From: Pseudomonadota bacterium
Lineage (GTDB): Bacteria; Desulfobacterota; Desulfobulbia; Desulfobulbales; SURF-16
DNA: 35,550 nucleotides
Direction of reading: 5' to 3'
Assembly: GCA_018897105.1 (NCBI GenBank)
Contig: JAHILF010000034.1
Span: forward strand, 1-35,550
The notes under the pieces were generated by a model. That model was not told the origin of the DNA. It ran no database searches and saw only the letters and a list, made by a program, of their open reading frames with translations. A program made the translations under genes and the position numbers. Shown one piece after another: positions 1-8,487 of the stretch (positions are counted from its first letter, which is position 1; every line of letters begins with the position of its first letter).

Positions 1-88
<88 letters not shown>

Positions 89-97
89 TCCTTTTTT

Positions 98-137
98 AGC
101 CCTCATAACCGATTACGGTTCTGAGGGCTTTTTTTTT
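98..137 (+). terminator. Rho-independent terminator of the rRNA operon
   Basis: AGCCCTCA (98-105) pairs with TGAGGGCT (122-129). AACCG (107-111) and CGGTT (116-120) extend the stem around an ATTA loop, and a run of eight T follows. Its position just after the 5S RNA makes it the end of the rRNA transcript. Confidence 0.93.
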
Positions 138-161
138 GCGATGATATCGTAGGGACTCTGC

Positions 162-384
162 AAATATTAATATACCATAACGCATCCCGTCTTCGGGTCA
201 CACCCACCAAGGGGGTACCGAGGTCTTTTGACGCGCCTTTACCGCAGGTTAGCGAGCAACGCGAGATTATGAAATCCACGACGTAGCCCTGCTAAGCCTG
301 CGGTTTTATTCCGCGAAGCAAATGCCCTTGGAGCGCTCAATAAGCGCGGCCAAATCCAGGCGCAATCCAGGTATATTAGTATTT
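162..384. repeat. Structured non-coding element bounded by 15-bp inverted repeats
   Basis: The stretch 138-424 has no credible gene. AAATATTAATATACC (162-176) and GGTATATTAGTATTT (370-384) are inverted copies with one mismatch. Inside lie a nested inverted repeat (ACCGCAGGTTAGC at 241-253 against GCTAAGCCTGCGGT at 291-304, one bulge) and a small hairpin (GCGCT 333-337 / AGCGC 343-347). The nested layout resembles a MITE-like or palindromic intergenic element, or a structured RNA; I cannot assign it to a known family. It sits between the rRNA terminator and rsmI. Confidence 0.5.
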
Positions 385-424
385 TTCAAGCCCCTTAAAT
401 TGTTCCTTTCAGGGGAGGTCATTG

Positions 425-1285
425 GTGTCTGGGGATAAAGACTGCAAATGTGGTACGCTGTATGTCGTAGCCACACCAATTGGGAATCTTGAAGATATTA
501 CCTTGCGTGCTGTCCGTATTCTCGGCGAAGTTGATCTTATCGCGGCCGAGGATACCCGCCACACCCGGAAACTGTTAAGTCATCTCTCTATCAGTAAGCC
601 GCTGGTCAGTTATTATAAGGACCGAGAATCATCCCGCAGTGAAAAGATCATTGAAGAACTGCTCAGCGGTAGAAATGTTGCCCTTGTTTCCGATGCCGGC
701 ACACCGGCAATTTCTGATCCCGGAGCTATTCTCGTTTCCCATTGTCATGAAAAATCTATTCCCGTCATTGCTGTCCCTGGCCCCTCTGCCTTAACCGCTG
801 CGCTAAGTGTTGCGGGTCTTACCCTTTCTTCTTTTATTTTCCTTGGTTTTCTTCCCTCTAAAAAATCTCAGCGTATGAAAACATTAATCGCGCATGTTCA
901 GGATGAACCCGCTCTTGTTTTTTATGAATCCCCCAGAAGAGTCAGCAATACCCTTGCCGAGTGCAGGGAAGTTTTTGGAGAAAGAAAGGTTTTTATCGGC
1001 CGTGAATTGACGAAAATTTATGAAGAATTATTAACCGGAACCCTTTCTGAGGTTCTTCGTGTCCTGGTAGAAAAAAGCCAGATAAAAGGTGAGTTTGTCG
1101 TCATCGTCTTTCCGGATCAAAAGTCAAACCCTGCCGCTCCGGAGGATATAGAAGAACTTCTGTGCTGGTACAAGGACAACTCCGATTTGAGCATGAAGGA
1201 CTCGGTAAAGAAAATTGCCAGGGATTTAAATCTCTCGAGATCTCTGGTATATGAAAAAGCTCTGTATGTCTGGGCAAAGAAGTGA
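425..1285 (+). CDS. rsmI: 16S rRNA (cytidine1402-2'-O)-methyltransferase RsmI
   Basis: This SAM-dependent tetrapyrrole-methylase-fold enzyme 2'-O-methylates C1402 in the decoding centre of 16S rRNA. The family signatures appear in order: YVVATPIGNLEDITLRA near the N-terminus, AEDTRHTRKLL, VSDAGTPAISDPG, VPGPSALTAALSVAG in the first half, then FYESPRRV and RELTKIYEE. The C-terminal helix-turn-helix-like segment (DSVKKIARDLNLSRSLVYEKAL) is also typical. Its 286 residues are the usual length. I chose GTG 425 because GGGGAGG at 412-418 lies six bases upstream; a TTG at 422 is in frame but only three bases from it. The gene follows the rRNA operon as a separate unit. Confidence 0.95.
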   Translation: MSGDKDCKCGTLYVVATPIGNLEDITLRAVRILGEVDLIAAEDTRHTRKLLSHLSISKPLVSYYKDRESSRSEKIIEELLSGRNVALVSDAGTPAISDPGAILVSHCHEKSIPVIAVPGPSALTAALSVAGLTLSSFIFLGFLPSKKSQRMKTLIAHVQDEPALVFYESPRRVSNTLAECREVFGERKVFIGRELTKIYEELLTGTLSEVLRVLVEKSQIKGEFVVIVFPDQKSNPAAPEDIEELLCWYKDNSDLSMKDSVKKIARDLNLSRSLVYEKALYVWAKK

Positions 1286-1661
1286 TTGCTCAGGTATTGC
1301 CTTCCATGTTTTCTCCTTCTTTGCGGCAGCGTGCAATTCCCTTGTTTTTACGTGTAAAATGGACTACTTTTTCCTATTATGGTGAGAATTATTGTTTCCG
1401 GATCGTAAATGCTTTAAAAGGTGGTAAGTCGTTGTAAGAAAAAACAGGGTCATTCTGCAAACCAAAACGGCATAAGGAGCCGAAAAGGAACAGTCAGACT
1501 TGTACAAGTTGTTTTGTAACGGCTCCTAGATGGCCTTTTGACAATAACCTCAGCAAGATGCAAGATAATATATCGGCAAGGCATGCGCCTGCTCCTGGGA
1601 CAACTACTATTTTTTTGAGATCGTCCAACTCTTTCAACTCCCATCAGAATCCTTTTCTATC
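1286..1661. other. Intergenic region with an inverted repeat and weak promoter-like boxes
   Basis: No convincing gene is present in these 376 bases. AGGAGCCG near 1476 and CGGCTCCT near 1520 form an 8-bp inverted repeat around a short self-complementary CTTGTACAAG. TTGACA at 1538-1543 with AAGATA at 1562-1567 (18-bp spacer) or GATAAT at 1564 (20-bp spacer) could be a sigma-70 promoter for rlmE, but the fit is only moderate. A small minus-strand reading frame here has no recognisable features. Confidence 0.35.
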
Positions 1662-2261
1662 GTGAAAAAAGTTCAAGATTATTATTTTAAAAAAGCAAAG
1701 CAGGAAAACTATCCTGCCCGTTCCATATATAAACTTGAGGAGGCTCAGCAAAAGAATCATTTCATAAAATCAGGGGATAAGGTTCTTGATCTTGGATGTC
1801 ATCCGGGCAGTTGGTCCCTATATGCGGCTAAAATTTCTGGGGGCAATGGTTCTGTTGTCGGGGTTGATCTCCAGAAAACTCATATCGTTCCACCATCCGG
1901 CAGCGGACGGATTGAATTTATCTGTGCCGATATCTTTGATGCTGATTTCATACCCTTTTTATCAAGTAAAATTCCATTTCAGATTGTTGTCAGTGATCTG
2001 GCCCCAAAAACGACAGGTCATAAGTTTTCCGATCATTTGAAGTCAATTGAATTATCCCGGCGTGCTCTGGCAATTGCCTCCCAGTCCCTTGCCCGGGGTG
2101 GGCACTTTTACTGCAAAGTTTTTCAGGGGGAAGATTTCCCGGACTTTGTCAATGAAGTTCGCCATTATTTTAAAAAGACCAAAATCGTCAAACCAAAAAG
2201 TTCCCGGGTTGAGAGCCGCGAGGTATTCGTCCTGGGTTTAGAATTTAAAGGTACAGAGTGA
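1662..2261 (+). CDS. rlmE: 23S rRNA (uridine2552-2'-O)-methyltransferase RlmE (FtsJ/RrmJ)
   Basis: RlmE methylates the 2'-OH of U2552 in the A loop of the 50S subunit. The protein has the FtsJ Rossmann fold: DYYFKKAKQENYPARSIYKL at the N-terminus, SAM motif I VLDLGCHPGSWS, and VVSDLAPKTTGH. The K-D-K-E catalytic tetrad is intact: Lys in IYKL, Asp in SDLAP, Lys in FYCKVFQGE and Glu in SRVESREVF. At 199 residues it is close to the usual ~209. The start is GTG 1662; no strong Shine-Dalgarno is visible, so the start is less certain than the identity. It stands alone between intergenic gaps ahead of yebC. Confidence 0.94.
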   Translation: MKKVQDYYFKKAKQENYPARSIYKLEEAQQKNHFIKSGDKVLDLGCHPGSWSLYAAKISGGNGSVVGVDLQKTHIVPPSGSGRIEFICADIFDADFIPFLSSKIPFQIVVSDLAPKTTGHKFSDHLKSIELSRRALAIASQSLARGGHFYCKVFQGEDFPDFVNEVRHYFKKTKIVKPKSSRVESREVFVLGLEFKGTE

Positions 2262-2299
2262 TTTTTTAGCTTAAATAAACAGAAATAAGGATTGTGTTG

Positions 2300-2331
2300 C
2301 CTGAATGTATGAGATTATTCTCAGTTTCAGG
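2300..2331 (+). promoter_or_regulatory. Hairpin in the yebC leader
   Basis: CCTGAA (2300-2305) pairs with TTCAGG (2326-2331), and TGAG (2310-2313) with CTCA (2320-2323), around an ATTATT loop. There is no T-run, so it is not a classical terminator. It ends 16 bases before the yebC ribosome binding site. Its role is unknown. Confidence 0.3.
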
Positions 2332-2361
2332 AATCAAGCGAATAATTGGAGGTTTTTTTAT

Positions 2362-3111
2362 ATGTCTGGACATTCGAAGTGGGCTAACATCAAAAGAAGG
2401 AAAGGGGCCGTAGATGCCAAACGTGGGAAAATATTTACCCAGTTGATCAAGGAGATCACAGTGGCAGCACGACTCGGTGGTGGGGATCCCCTGGGAAATC
2501 CCAGGCTGCGCAGTGCAATCACCACTGCCAAGACGGTTAATATGCCGAAAGAAAATATTGACCGTGCCATTAAAAAGGGCACAGGCGAGATTGAAGGAGC
2601 AGTATACGAGGAAATTACTTATGAAGGCTATGGGCCCGGGGGCGTAGCCATTCTTGTCGAGTGTATGACTGATAATAAGAATCGTACGGTTGGGGAGGTT
2701 CGTCCCGCTTTTTCAAAGAGCGGCGGCAATCTTGGCGAATTTGGCTGCGTCTCGTATATGTTTGATAAAAAAGGTTTGATGCTGGTCGATAAAGAAACCA
2801 TTGATGAAGAGAAATTGATGGAACTCGCCCTGGAGGCCGGAGCCGATGATGTGGTGGAAGAGGAAACAGAGTACCAGGTGCTCACTTCCCCTGATATTTT
2901 TTCAGCGGTGCGGGAACAGTTAGAGTCACAAGGAATTGTTTTTTTGGAGGCCTCCCTGTCCATGATTCCCCAGAATATTGTGGAAGTTAATGATGAAAGT
3001 GTTGCCAAGCGTCTGCTGAAACTCATGGAAAACCTGGACGAATGCGAGGATGTGCAAAACGTCCATGCGAACTTTGATATTCCTGATGAAATCATGGAGA
3101 AAATTTCCTAA
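2362..3111 (+). CDS. yebC: YebC/PmpR family protein (translation factor / transcriptional regulator)
   Basis: The protein begins [20 protein letters not shown], the hallmark of the family, and continues with [35 protein letters not shown] and the [19 protein letters not shown] segment. Its 249 residues are typical. YebC proteins act in the cytoplasm as DNA-binding regulators or, as more recently described, as ribosome-associated factors that relieve stalling; the sequence does not distinguish these. ATG 2362 is preferred over an in-frame codon at 2305 because TGGAGG at 2347-2352 precedes it and the family signature starts exactly there. Coupling to ruvC, ruvA and ruvB is a widespread arrangement. 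Confidence 0.95.
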   Translation: MSGHSKWANIKRRKGAVDAKRGKIFTQLIKEITVAARLGGGDPLGNPRLRSAITTAKTVNMPKENIDRAIKKGTGEIEGAVYEEITYEGYGPGGVAILVECMTDNKNRTVGEVRPAFSKSGGNLGEFGCVSYMFDKKGLMLVDKETIDEEKLMELALEAGADDVVEEETEYQVLTSPDIFSAVREQLESQGIVFLEASLSMIPQNIVEVNDESVAKRLLKLMENLDECEDVQNVHANFDIPDEIMEKIS

Positions 3112-3618
3112 GTGCTGAAAACAATTCGTATCTTGGGTATTGATCCCGGATCTCGGGCTACCGGCTTCGGTATTGTTGAACAGCATGGCTTTGACTTGAA
3201 TTTTGTCGTTTGCGGGGTGGTCAAATCAACGCCAACCCTCTCCATGCCGGAAAGGCTTAAGGAGATTTACCAAGGAATCTATGCTGTCATTGGTAAGCAT
3301 GAGCCGCATCATGCCGCCATTGAACAGGTTTTTGTGGCAAAAAATCCCAGTTCTGCCATCAAGCTTGGTCAAGTAAGAGGTGTTCTTCTTCTCGCGGCAA
3401 GCCAGTTTTCTCTTCCTCTGCAGGAATTTTCTCCTAAGGCGGTAAAGCAGGCGGTGGTAGGCTACGGCCAGGCCAGCAAGGACCAGATGCAACAGGCGGT
3501 CAGAGCCTTGCTGAAATTATCGGCCACGCCAAGTTCTGATGCCGCCGATGCCCTGGCGGTCGCCATGTGCTGCGCCAACCATCTGGCCGTATCACGGGCG
3601 GCGGACAGGAACAAATAA
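3112..3618 (+). CDS. ruvC: Holliday junction endodeoxyribonuclease RuvC
   Basis: RuvC resolves Holliday junctions by symmetric, magnesium-dependent cleavage together with RuvAB. The RNase H-like fold is visible: ILGIDPGSRATGFG carries the first catalytic Asp, AAIEQVFVAKNPSSAIKLGQ the Glu, and SSDAADALAVAMCCANH the C-terminal acidic pair. The length of 168 residues is normal. The start is GTG 3112, directly after the yebC stop. The last base of the ruvC stop codon is the first base of the ruvA start, showing tight translational coupling. Confidence 0.96.
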   Translation: MLKTIRILGIDPGSRATGFGIVEQHGFDLNFVVCGVVKSTPTLSMPERLKEIYQGIYAVIGKHEPHHAAIEQVFVAKNPSSAIKLGQVRGVLLLAASQFSLPLQEFSPKAVKQAVVGYGQASKDQMQQAVRALLKLSATPSSDAADALAVAMCCANHLAVSRAADRNK

Positions 3619-4226
3619 TGATTGCCTGTATCAGGGGTGAGCTTTTTTATAAATCGGATGATAGGCTGATTGTCATGGCTGGCGGGGTTGGCTATGAGGT
3701 CTTTGCCACCGCCGGTTGCCTCAACGCCTTGCCGGAAAAAGGGCATCAGGTGCTGATCCATGTTTATACCCATGTGCGGGAAGATGCCTTGATACTCTAT
3801 GGTTTTACCGATGAAGCTGAAAAGCAGATTTTTCATCTGCTGATCAGCGTTTCCGGCATAGGTCCCAGGCTGGCATTGACTATCCTTTCCGGCATCTCCC
3901 CGGCTGAACTCTCGGCAGCCATCCGCAATGAATCCATTGCCAGACTTGTTCAGCTGTCCGGGGTTGGAAAAAAAACAGCGGAACGTCTCTGTCTCGAGCT
4001 GAAGGACAAGGTGCAGTGGGTACCAGACTTTCAGGAGCCCCGTCGTGGGGCTGTGGCCACCCGGCAGGATGAACTTTGGCTTGATACGGTTTCGGCCCTG
4101 GTGAATCTCGGCTATCCCCAAAACAATGCTGAGGATGCAGTGCGCCAGGTCGTGGCAGTGGCGGATGCCCCAGCTGCGCTCACCCTGGAAAAAATTGTCA
4201 GACAGGCATTGAGGTTGCTGGCGTGA
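3618..4226 (+). CDS. ruvA: Holliday junction branch migration complex subunit RuvA
   Basis: RuvA is the tetrameric junction-binding platform that loads the RuvB motor. The N-terminal OB-fold begins [15 protein letters not shown]. Two helix-hairpin-helix motifs follow ([18 protein letters not shown] and [19 protein letters not shown]), then a flexible linker and the C-terminal RuvB-binding domain ([20 protein letters not shown]). Its 202 residues match the family. The start ATG 3618 overlaps the ruvC stop (TAATG). An earlier in-frame ATG at 3567 lies inside ruvC and would add 17 residues alien to the family. Confidence 0.96.
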   Translation: MIACIRGELFYKSDDRLIVMAGGVGYEVFATAGCLNALPEKGHQVLIHVYTHVREDALILYGFTDEAEKQIFHLLISVSGIGPRLALTILSGISPAELSAAIRNESIARLVQLSGVGKKTAERLCLELKDKVQWVPDFQEPRRGAVATRQDELWLDTVSALVNLGYPQNNAEDAVRQVVAVADAPAALTLEKIVRQALRLLA

Positions 4227-5272
4227 ATTACGAGGAAAGAATTGTCAGTACCGGACCCGTCGCACCCCATGAAGAACTTGAGGAGAGAGGCCTCCGTCCC
4301 AAAAGATTAGCCCAGTACATCGGCCAGGAACAGGTCAAGGCGAACCTTGAGATCAGTCTCATGGCTGCCATTGCCCGGGGCGAGTCCTTGGATCATGTTC
4401 TTTTCCATGGTTTTCCCGGCCTAGGAAAGACAACCCTTGCCTACATAATTGCCAATGAGATGGGAGCAAATATCAAGGTGACGTCCGGTCCGGTGATTGA
4501 AAGACCGGGGGATCTTGCTGCCATTCTCACCAGTCTGCATGAGGGGGATGTTCTTTTTATCGATGAGATTCATCGCTTGAATCATGTTGTCGAGGAGATT
4601 CTTTATCCGGCCATGGAGGATTTTCAGCTTGATCTCCTCATCGGCCAGGGGCCGGGGGCAAAAACTGTAAAATTGGATCTCCCGCCTTTCACCCTGATAG
4701 GGGCCACGACCAGGACCGGTCTGCTGACTCCGCCTTTAAGGGATCGTTTCGGGGTGGTTCTTCGCCTCGATTTCTACTCACCTGAAGAACTTGTGGCCAT
4801 TATCAAGAGGTCTGCCGCCCTGCTCGGCATTCCCATTGATGAAGCCGGTGCGTTGGAGATGGGGCGGCGGTCACGGGGCACACCCCGTATTGCCAACCGT
4901 CTGCTGAAGAGGGTGCGCGACTTTGCCCAGGTAAAGGCTGATGGGCATATCACTGCCGAAGTGGCGGATGCCGCCTTGACCATGCTCTCCGTTGACAAAG
5001 AGGGGCTCGATGAAATGGACCGGCGGATCCTATTGACCATGATCGACAAGTTCCAGGGCGGTCCGGTTGGTCTTGATACCATGGCCACCGCTGTTTGTGA
5101 GGAAAAGAATACCCTGGAAGATGTCTATGAACCTTTTTTGATCCAGTCCGGTTTTTTGATGCGGACTCCCCGGGGCAGGATTGCCACCCTGGCGGCTTAT
5201 GAACATTTCGGCCGGACAAGAGAGTATTGCCGGCAGAGAGACATCAGCGAGTTCACCGGTCCTTCGAAGTAA
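4223..5272 (+). CDS. ruvB: Holliday junction DNA helicase RuvB
   Basis: RuvB is the hexameric AAA+ motor for branch migration. Visible features are the N-terminal [20 protein letters not shown], Walker [13 protein letters not shown], Walker [11 protein letters not shown], the sensor/arginine-finger region [18 protein letters not shown], and the C-terminal winged-helix domain ending in the PRGR motif ([10 protein letters not shown]). The 349 residues are normal. The start is GTG 4223, overlapping the ruvA stop codon by four bases, so ruvC, ruvA and ruvB read as one coupled operon. Confidence 0.97.
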   Translation: MNYEERIVSTGPVAPHEELEERGLRPKRLAQYIGQEQVKANLEISLMAAIARGESLDHVLFHGFPGLGKTTLAYIIANEMGANIKVTSGPVIERPGDLAAILTSLHEGDVLFIDEIHRLNHVVEEILYPAMEDFQLDLLIGQGPGAKTVKLDLPPFTLIGATTRTGLLTPPLRDRFGVVLRLDFYSPEELVAIIKRSAALLGIPIDEAGALEMGRRSRGTPRIANRLLKRVRDFAQVKADGHITAEVADAALTMLSVDKEGLDEMDRRILLTMIDKFQGGPVGLDTMATAVCEEKNTLEDVYEPFLIQSGFLMRTPRGRIATLAAYEHFGRTREYCRQRDISEFTGPSK

Positions 5273-5383
5273 GGAGTGCGGCCGGTGGAAAACTTTTTAT
5301 TATTTTTCTTTGTTGTCCCGGTAACGTTGCGCTAATATAAAACTTAGTGTTTCCCTTTGTTTACTCAAGGATAATGAGGAGTC

Positions 5384-6217
5384 ATGAAGAAATTAACCAT
5401 TCCGGATATCATAAAACGCAAAGGCGGGGAAAAGCTGACCGTGCTCACCGCCTATGATGCAAGCTTTGCCCGTCTTCTCGAAGCCGCCGGCATCGACATG
5501 CTCCTGGTGGGAGATTCGCTGGGCAATGTGCTGTTAGGTTATGAATCCACCGTGCCCGTGACCATGGAGGAGATGCTCCATCATGCCCGTGCTGTCCGCC
5601 GCGGCACCTCTGCCTTTGTGGTGGCTGACATGCCTTTTCTTTCGTATCAGATCAGCATTGCAGATGCTGTTAAAAATGCCGGCCGTTTTTACAAAGAAGC
5701 CGGCAGTGATGCCGTAAAGCTTGAAGGAGGACCCGAGGTGTGCGCTGCCGTAAGGGCCATAGTCACGGCCGGTATGGCGGTGATGGGCCATATTGGTTTG
5801 ACGCCGCAGACTGCCGCTAACCTTGGCGGCTATAAGGTGCAGGGAAAGGATGCGGACTCGGCTCGCAAACTCCTGGCTGATGCCAAGGCCCTGGAAGAGG
5901 CCGGCGTGTTTGCCATTGTCATGGAATGCATCCCCGACCGGCTGGCCAAAGTTATTACTGAAAGCGTGTCAATTCCCACCATCGGCATCGGCGCCGGGGC
6001 CGGTTGTGACGGCCAGGTGCTGGTAACCCATGATTTGCTCGGCATGTTCGATAAATTTGTGCCGAGCTTTGTCAAGGGTTATGCCAATCTGGCGCCGCAG
6101 ATCAAAGATGCCGTGTCAGCTTTTAAGGAAGAGGTGAGAGCAGGAAGTTATCCTGATGCCAAACATAGTTTCTCCATGCAGCTTGATGTGGACAAGCTTT
6201 TCAGCGATGAGGGATAA
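5384..6217 (+). CDS. panB: 3-methyl-2-oxobutanoate hydroxymethyltransferase PanB
   Basis: PanB makes ketopantoate from alpha-ketoisovalerate and 5,10-methylene-tetrahydrofolate, the first committed step of pantothenate and coenzyme A synthesis. The TIM-barrel family signatures are clear: [52 protein letters not shown] and [15 protein letters not shown]. Its 277 residues are usual. GAGGAG lies just upstream of ATG 5384. The 111-bp gap after ruvB holds no gene. The gene is 16 bases from motA, so the two may be co-transcribed although functionally unrelated. Confidence 0.96.
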   Translation: MKKLTIPDIIKRKGGEKLTVLTAYDASFARLLEAAGIDMLLVGDSLGNVLLGYESTVPVTMEEMLHHARAVRRGTSAFVVADMPFLSYQISIADAVKNAGRFYKEAGSDAVKLEGGPEVCAAVRAIVTAGMAVMGHIGLTPQTAANLGGYKVQGKDADSARKLLADAKALEEAGVFAIVMECIPDRLAKVITESVSIPTIGIGAGAGCDGQVLVTHDLLGMFDKFVPSFVKGYANLAPQIKDAVSAFKEEVRAGSYPDAKHSFSMQLDVDKLFSDEG

Positions 6218-6233
6218 GAGGAAGCGATAAGGT

Positions 6234-7001
6234 ATGGATTTAGCCACAGTTATCGGACTGGTCGGGGGGTGTGGAATCGTCGTGATGGCGATTCTCTTCG
6301 GCGGTTCACTCGGTCTTTTTTTTGACATCCCTTCGATTCTCATTGTTGGGGGCGGCACGATTGCCACGGCTTTTATCCGTTTCGGCATGGGTGATGTGCT
6401 GAATTCAATCAAGGTAGCCAACAATGCCTTTGCCACCAAGTTGAGTGTCCCCGAGCAGGTGATCAAGGAGATCGTCAATCTGGCCAATATTGCCCGCAAA
6501 AATGGACTCATTGTGCTTGAACAGCAGCCGATTGCCGACCCTTTTCTGAAAAAGGCCATCATGTACTGCGTGGATGGTCATGAGGCTGAGTTTATCGAAG
6601 AGGTTCTCAATAAAGAGGTGAGCCTTACGGTGGATCGGCACGACTTGGGCCGCAAGGTATTTTCCGGCATGGGGGATTCCGCTCCCGCCTTCGGTATGGT
6701 CGGGACTTTGGTGGGACTGGTGCAGATGCTTTCCAACATGGGTGATCCGGCTACAATCGGGCCTGCCATGGCGGTTGCCCTGTTGACTACCCTTTATGGT
6801 GCGCTCATCGCTAATATATTCATGATTCCCATTGCCGATAAACTTGCCCTGCGCAGCAGGGAAGAGGAAAGAAACCGCAAGTTGATCATTGAAGGCGTAC
6901 TGGGCATATTGAAAGGGCTTAATCCACGGGTTATGGAAGAATTTCTGGAAACCTTTCTGCCACCAAAAGAGCGAAGTGCCGGTGATCAAAAAAAGACTTA
7001 A
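6234..7001 (+). CDS. motA: Flagellar motor stator protein MotA
   Basis: MotA is the inner-membrane stator subunit that couples ion flow to FliG. Two N-terminal hydrophobic segments (about residues 3-50) are followed by a cytoplasmic domain and two further membrane helices. The MotA/ExbB signature SAPAFGMVGTLVGLVQML, with its conserved proline, opens helix 3, and ALLTTLYGALIANIFMIPIA forms helix 4. The charged tail (SREEERNRKLIIEGVLGI) contains the rotor-contact type of residues. Length is 255 residues. It is followed by motB, and the pair lies away from the main flagellar cluster in this window. Confidence 0.95.
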   Translation: MDLATVIGLVGGCGIVVMAILFGGSLGLFFDIPSILIVGGGTIATAFIRFGMGDVLNSIKVANNAFATKLSVPEQVIKEIVNLANIARKNGLIVLEQQPIADPFLKKAIMYCVDGHEAEFIEEVLNKEVSLTVDRHDLGRKVFSGMGDSAPAFGMVGTLVGLVQMLSNMGDPATIGPAMAVALLTTLYGALIANIFMIPIADKLALRSREEERNRKLIIEGVLGILKGLNPRVMEEFLETFLPPKERSAGDQKKT

Positions 7002-7040
7002 TAGAGCCTCTTGCAAAATGATAGAGCAGGACTGATAATT

Positions 7041-7808
7041 ATGGCCAAGGAAGAACCGAAAAAGGTGGAATGTCCCCCTGGTGCACCCCTCTGGATGTGC
7101 ACATTTTCCGACATGATGTCGCTGCTCCTGTGCTTTTTTATCTTGTTGCTTTCCTTTTCGGTTATGGACGCCCAGAGGTATCAGGAGATTGCAGGGTCCA
7201 TGAAGGACGCCTTTGGTACCCAGAAAGAAAAGGTAGAGCCTTTGTCTCTGCAGGGACAGAAGATGATTTCTACTTCTTTTGATACTGTGCCGCTCCAAGT
7301 GCAGATGAAAGTTGCAAAGGTTTTTTCCGATGAGATCGAAGGCGGGGTAGTGGATTCCGATTACAGCGAGACGGGGCTTATTCTCCGTGTCAAGGGTGGG
7401 GTTGCCTTTGAATCGGGCAGTGCACAGATCAAAAATGAATTTCTGCCCTTTCTCGACAAGCTTGGCAAGCTGGCAGAGGAGATGGACCTGTCTATTGAGG
7501 TGAGCGGCCATACCGACAATATCCTCCTCAAAAAAGGGGTAACCCCTTTTCACAGCAATTGGGAGCTCTCAGCCGCGAGGGCTGTTGGTGTGGTTGAATA
7601 CTGGAATGAAAAGATGAAGATTCCGCCGGAAAGGCTGCTGGCAATTGCCGCAGCGGATGGCCGGCCGCTTGCTCTTAACGATACTCCCGAAGGGAGGGCC
7701 GCCAACAGGCGGGTAGAGTTTCGGATCAGACCGGCAAATCCCAAGGTTGTGGTGCCCGGTATCGAGTTGGATAAGGAGCAGATTAATAAAGTAACTCCTG
7801 AACCATAG
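7041..7808 (+). CDS. motB: Flagellar motor stator protein MotB (OmpA-type peptidoglycan binding)
   Basis: MotB anchors the stator to peptidoglycan and carries the ion-conducting aspartate. A short cytoplasmic tail leads to the plug and membrane helix MCTFSDMMSLLLCFFILLLS, where Asp24 is the expected proton/sodium site. The C-terminal OmpA domain contains VSGHTDNILLKK, NWELSAARAVGVVEYW and NRRVEFRI. ATG 7041 is preferred over an upstream TTG at 7011 because a GCAGGA ribosome binding site precedes it and the protein then matches family length (255 residues). It is followed nine bases later by a PilZ-like gene, a sensible partner for motor control. Confidence 0.95.
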   Translation: MAKEEPKKVECPPGAPLWMCTFSDMMSLLLCFFILLLSFSVMDAQRYQEIAGSMKDAFGTQKEKVEPLSLQGQKMISTSFDTVPLQVQMKVAKVFSDEIEGGVVDSDYSETGLILRVKGGVAFESGSAQIKNEFLPFLDKLGKLAEEMDLSIEVSGHTDNILLKKGVTPFHSNWELSAARAVGVVEYWNEKMKIPPERLLAIAAADGRPLALNDTPEGRAANRRVEFRIRPANPKVVVPGIELDKEQINKVTPEP

Positions 7809-7817
7809 GAACAGAAA

Positions 7818-8417
7818 ATGGCAGATAATAATTCCGAGGATTATGACAGGCGGCAAGCTGTTCGTGTAATGGGCCGCAATCTCTTTTATTTTGAGCCTGT
7901 TTCCCAGGATAAATTTTCGATGATCTTACAGGATTTCGAGGCGGGTATTCCTCCATACAACCAGGAGGGGCTTTCGGATATCCAGATGTTCATTGGCGCC
8001 CAAAGCGCTCTGGCCCGCATCAAGGAGCGGGACTCGGATTTGGCGGATTTCCTTGCTCATCTTGATACAAAAGTCAATCTTCTGCTCAAGAAAACCACTG
8101 CCAGCAAAACGATTTTTGACAAGCTTACGCTGCATGATCTGAATCTGAGCGGCCGAGGGCTGTCATTTATTGCTGATCGTCAGGTGGCGGCGGATGATAT
8201 ACTTGAATTCCATATCGCCTTGCTGCCCAGCTATATCTATGTATATTGTTTCGGCAAGGTTGTTTTTTGTAATCCTTTGCCACCGAATGCGGGGGAAATC
8301 TTCTATAAGGTGGGAGCCGAGTTTGTTCTCATTATGGAGGATGATCAGGAAAAATTGATCCAGCACAACTTCAAACAGCAGAGTCTGGCGCTCCGCAACC
8401 GGAGACTGAAAAGTTGA
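7818..8417 (+). CDS. PilZ-like domain protein in the motAB operon
   Basis: The 199-residue cytoplasmic protein has no membrane segment. Its C-terminal half carries LHDLNLSGRGLSF, matching the PilZ D/N-x-S-x-x-G motif, followed by beta strands resembling a PilZ barrel (ILEFHIALLP, IYVYCFGKVVF, FYKVGAEFVLI). The arginine motif RxxxR, normally 20-30 residues before it, is not visible there (the local sequence is LLLKKTTASKTIF). An arginine-rich DRRQAVRV lies at the extreme N-terminus, too far away to be the same motif. PilZ proteins next to motAB elsewhere act as c-di-GMP-responsive brakes on the motor. Here that role is inferred from context, and ligand binding is doubtful. Confidence 0.7.
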   Translation: MADNNSEDYDRRQAVRVMGRNLFYFEPVSQDKFSMILQDFEAGIPPYNQEGLSDIQMFIGAQSALARIKERDSDLADFLAHLDTKVNLLLKKTTASKTIFDKLTLHDLNLSGRGLSFIADRQVAADDILEFHIALLPSYIYVYCFGKVVFCNPLPPNAGEIFYKVGAEFVLIMEDDQEKLIQHNFKQQSLALRNRRLKS

Positions 8418-8487
8418 CGGAATCCGAACTGCCGTTCCATCAAACGCTATCACAGCATCAGCAGATAAATCAGTTACGGGAATTATT

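Noticed and set aside
1450-1644. 64-codon minus-strand reading frame in the rsmI-rlmE gap
   Set aside because: No ribosome binding site, no family features, and it covers an inverted repeat; probably chance.
5309-5338. Promoter boxes before panB (TTGTTG and TAATAT)
   Set aside because: Both boxes are poor matches; not listed as a feature.
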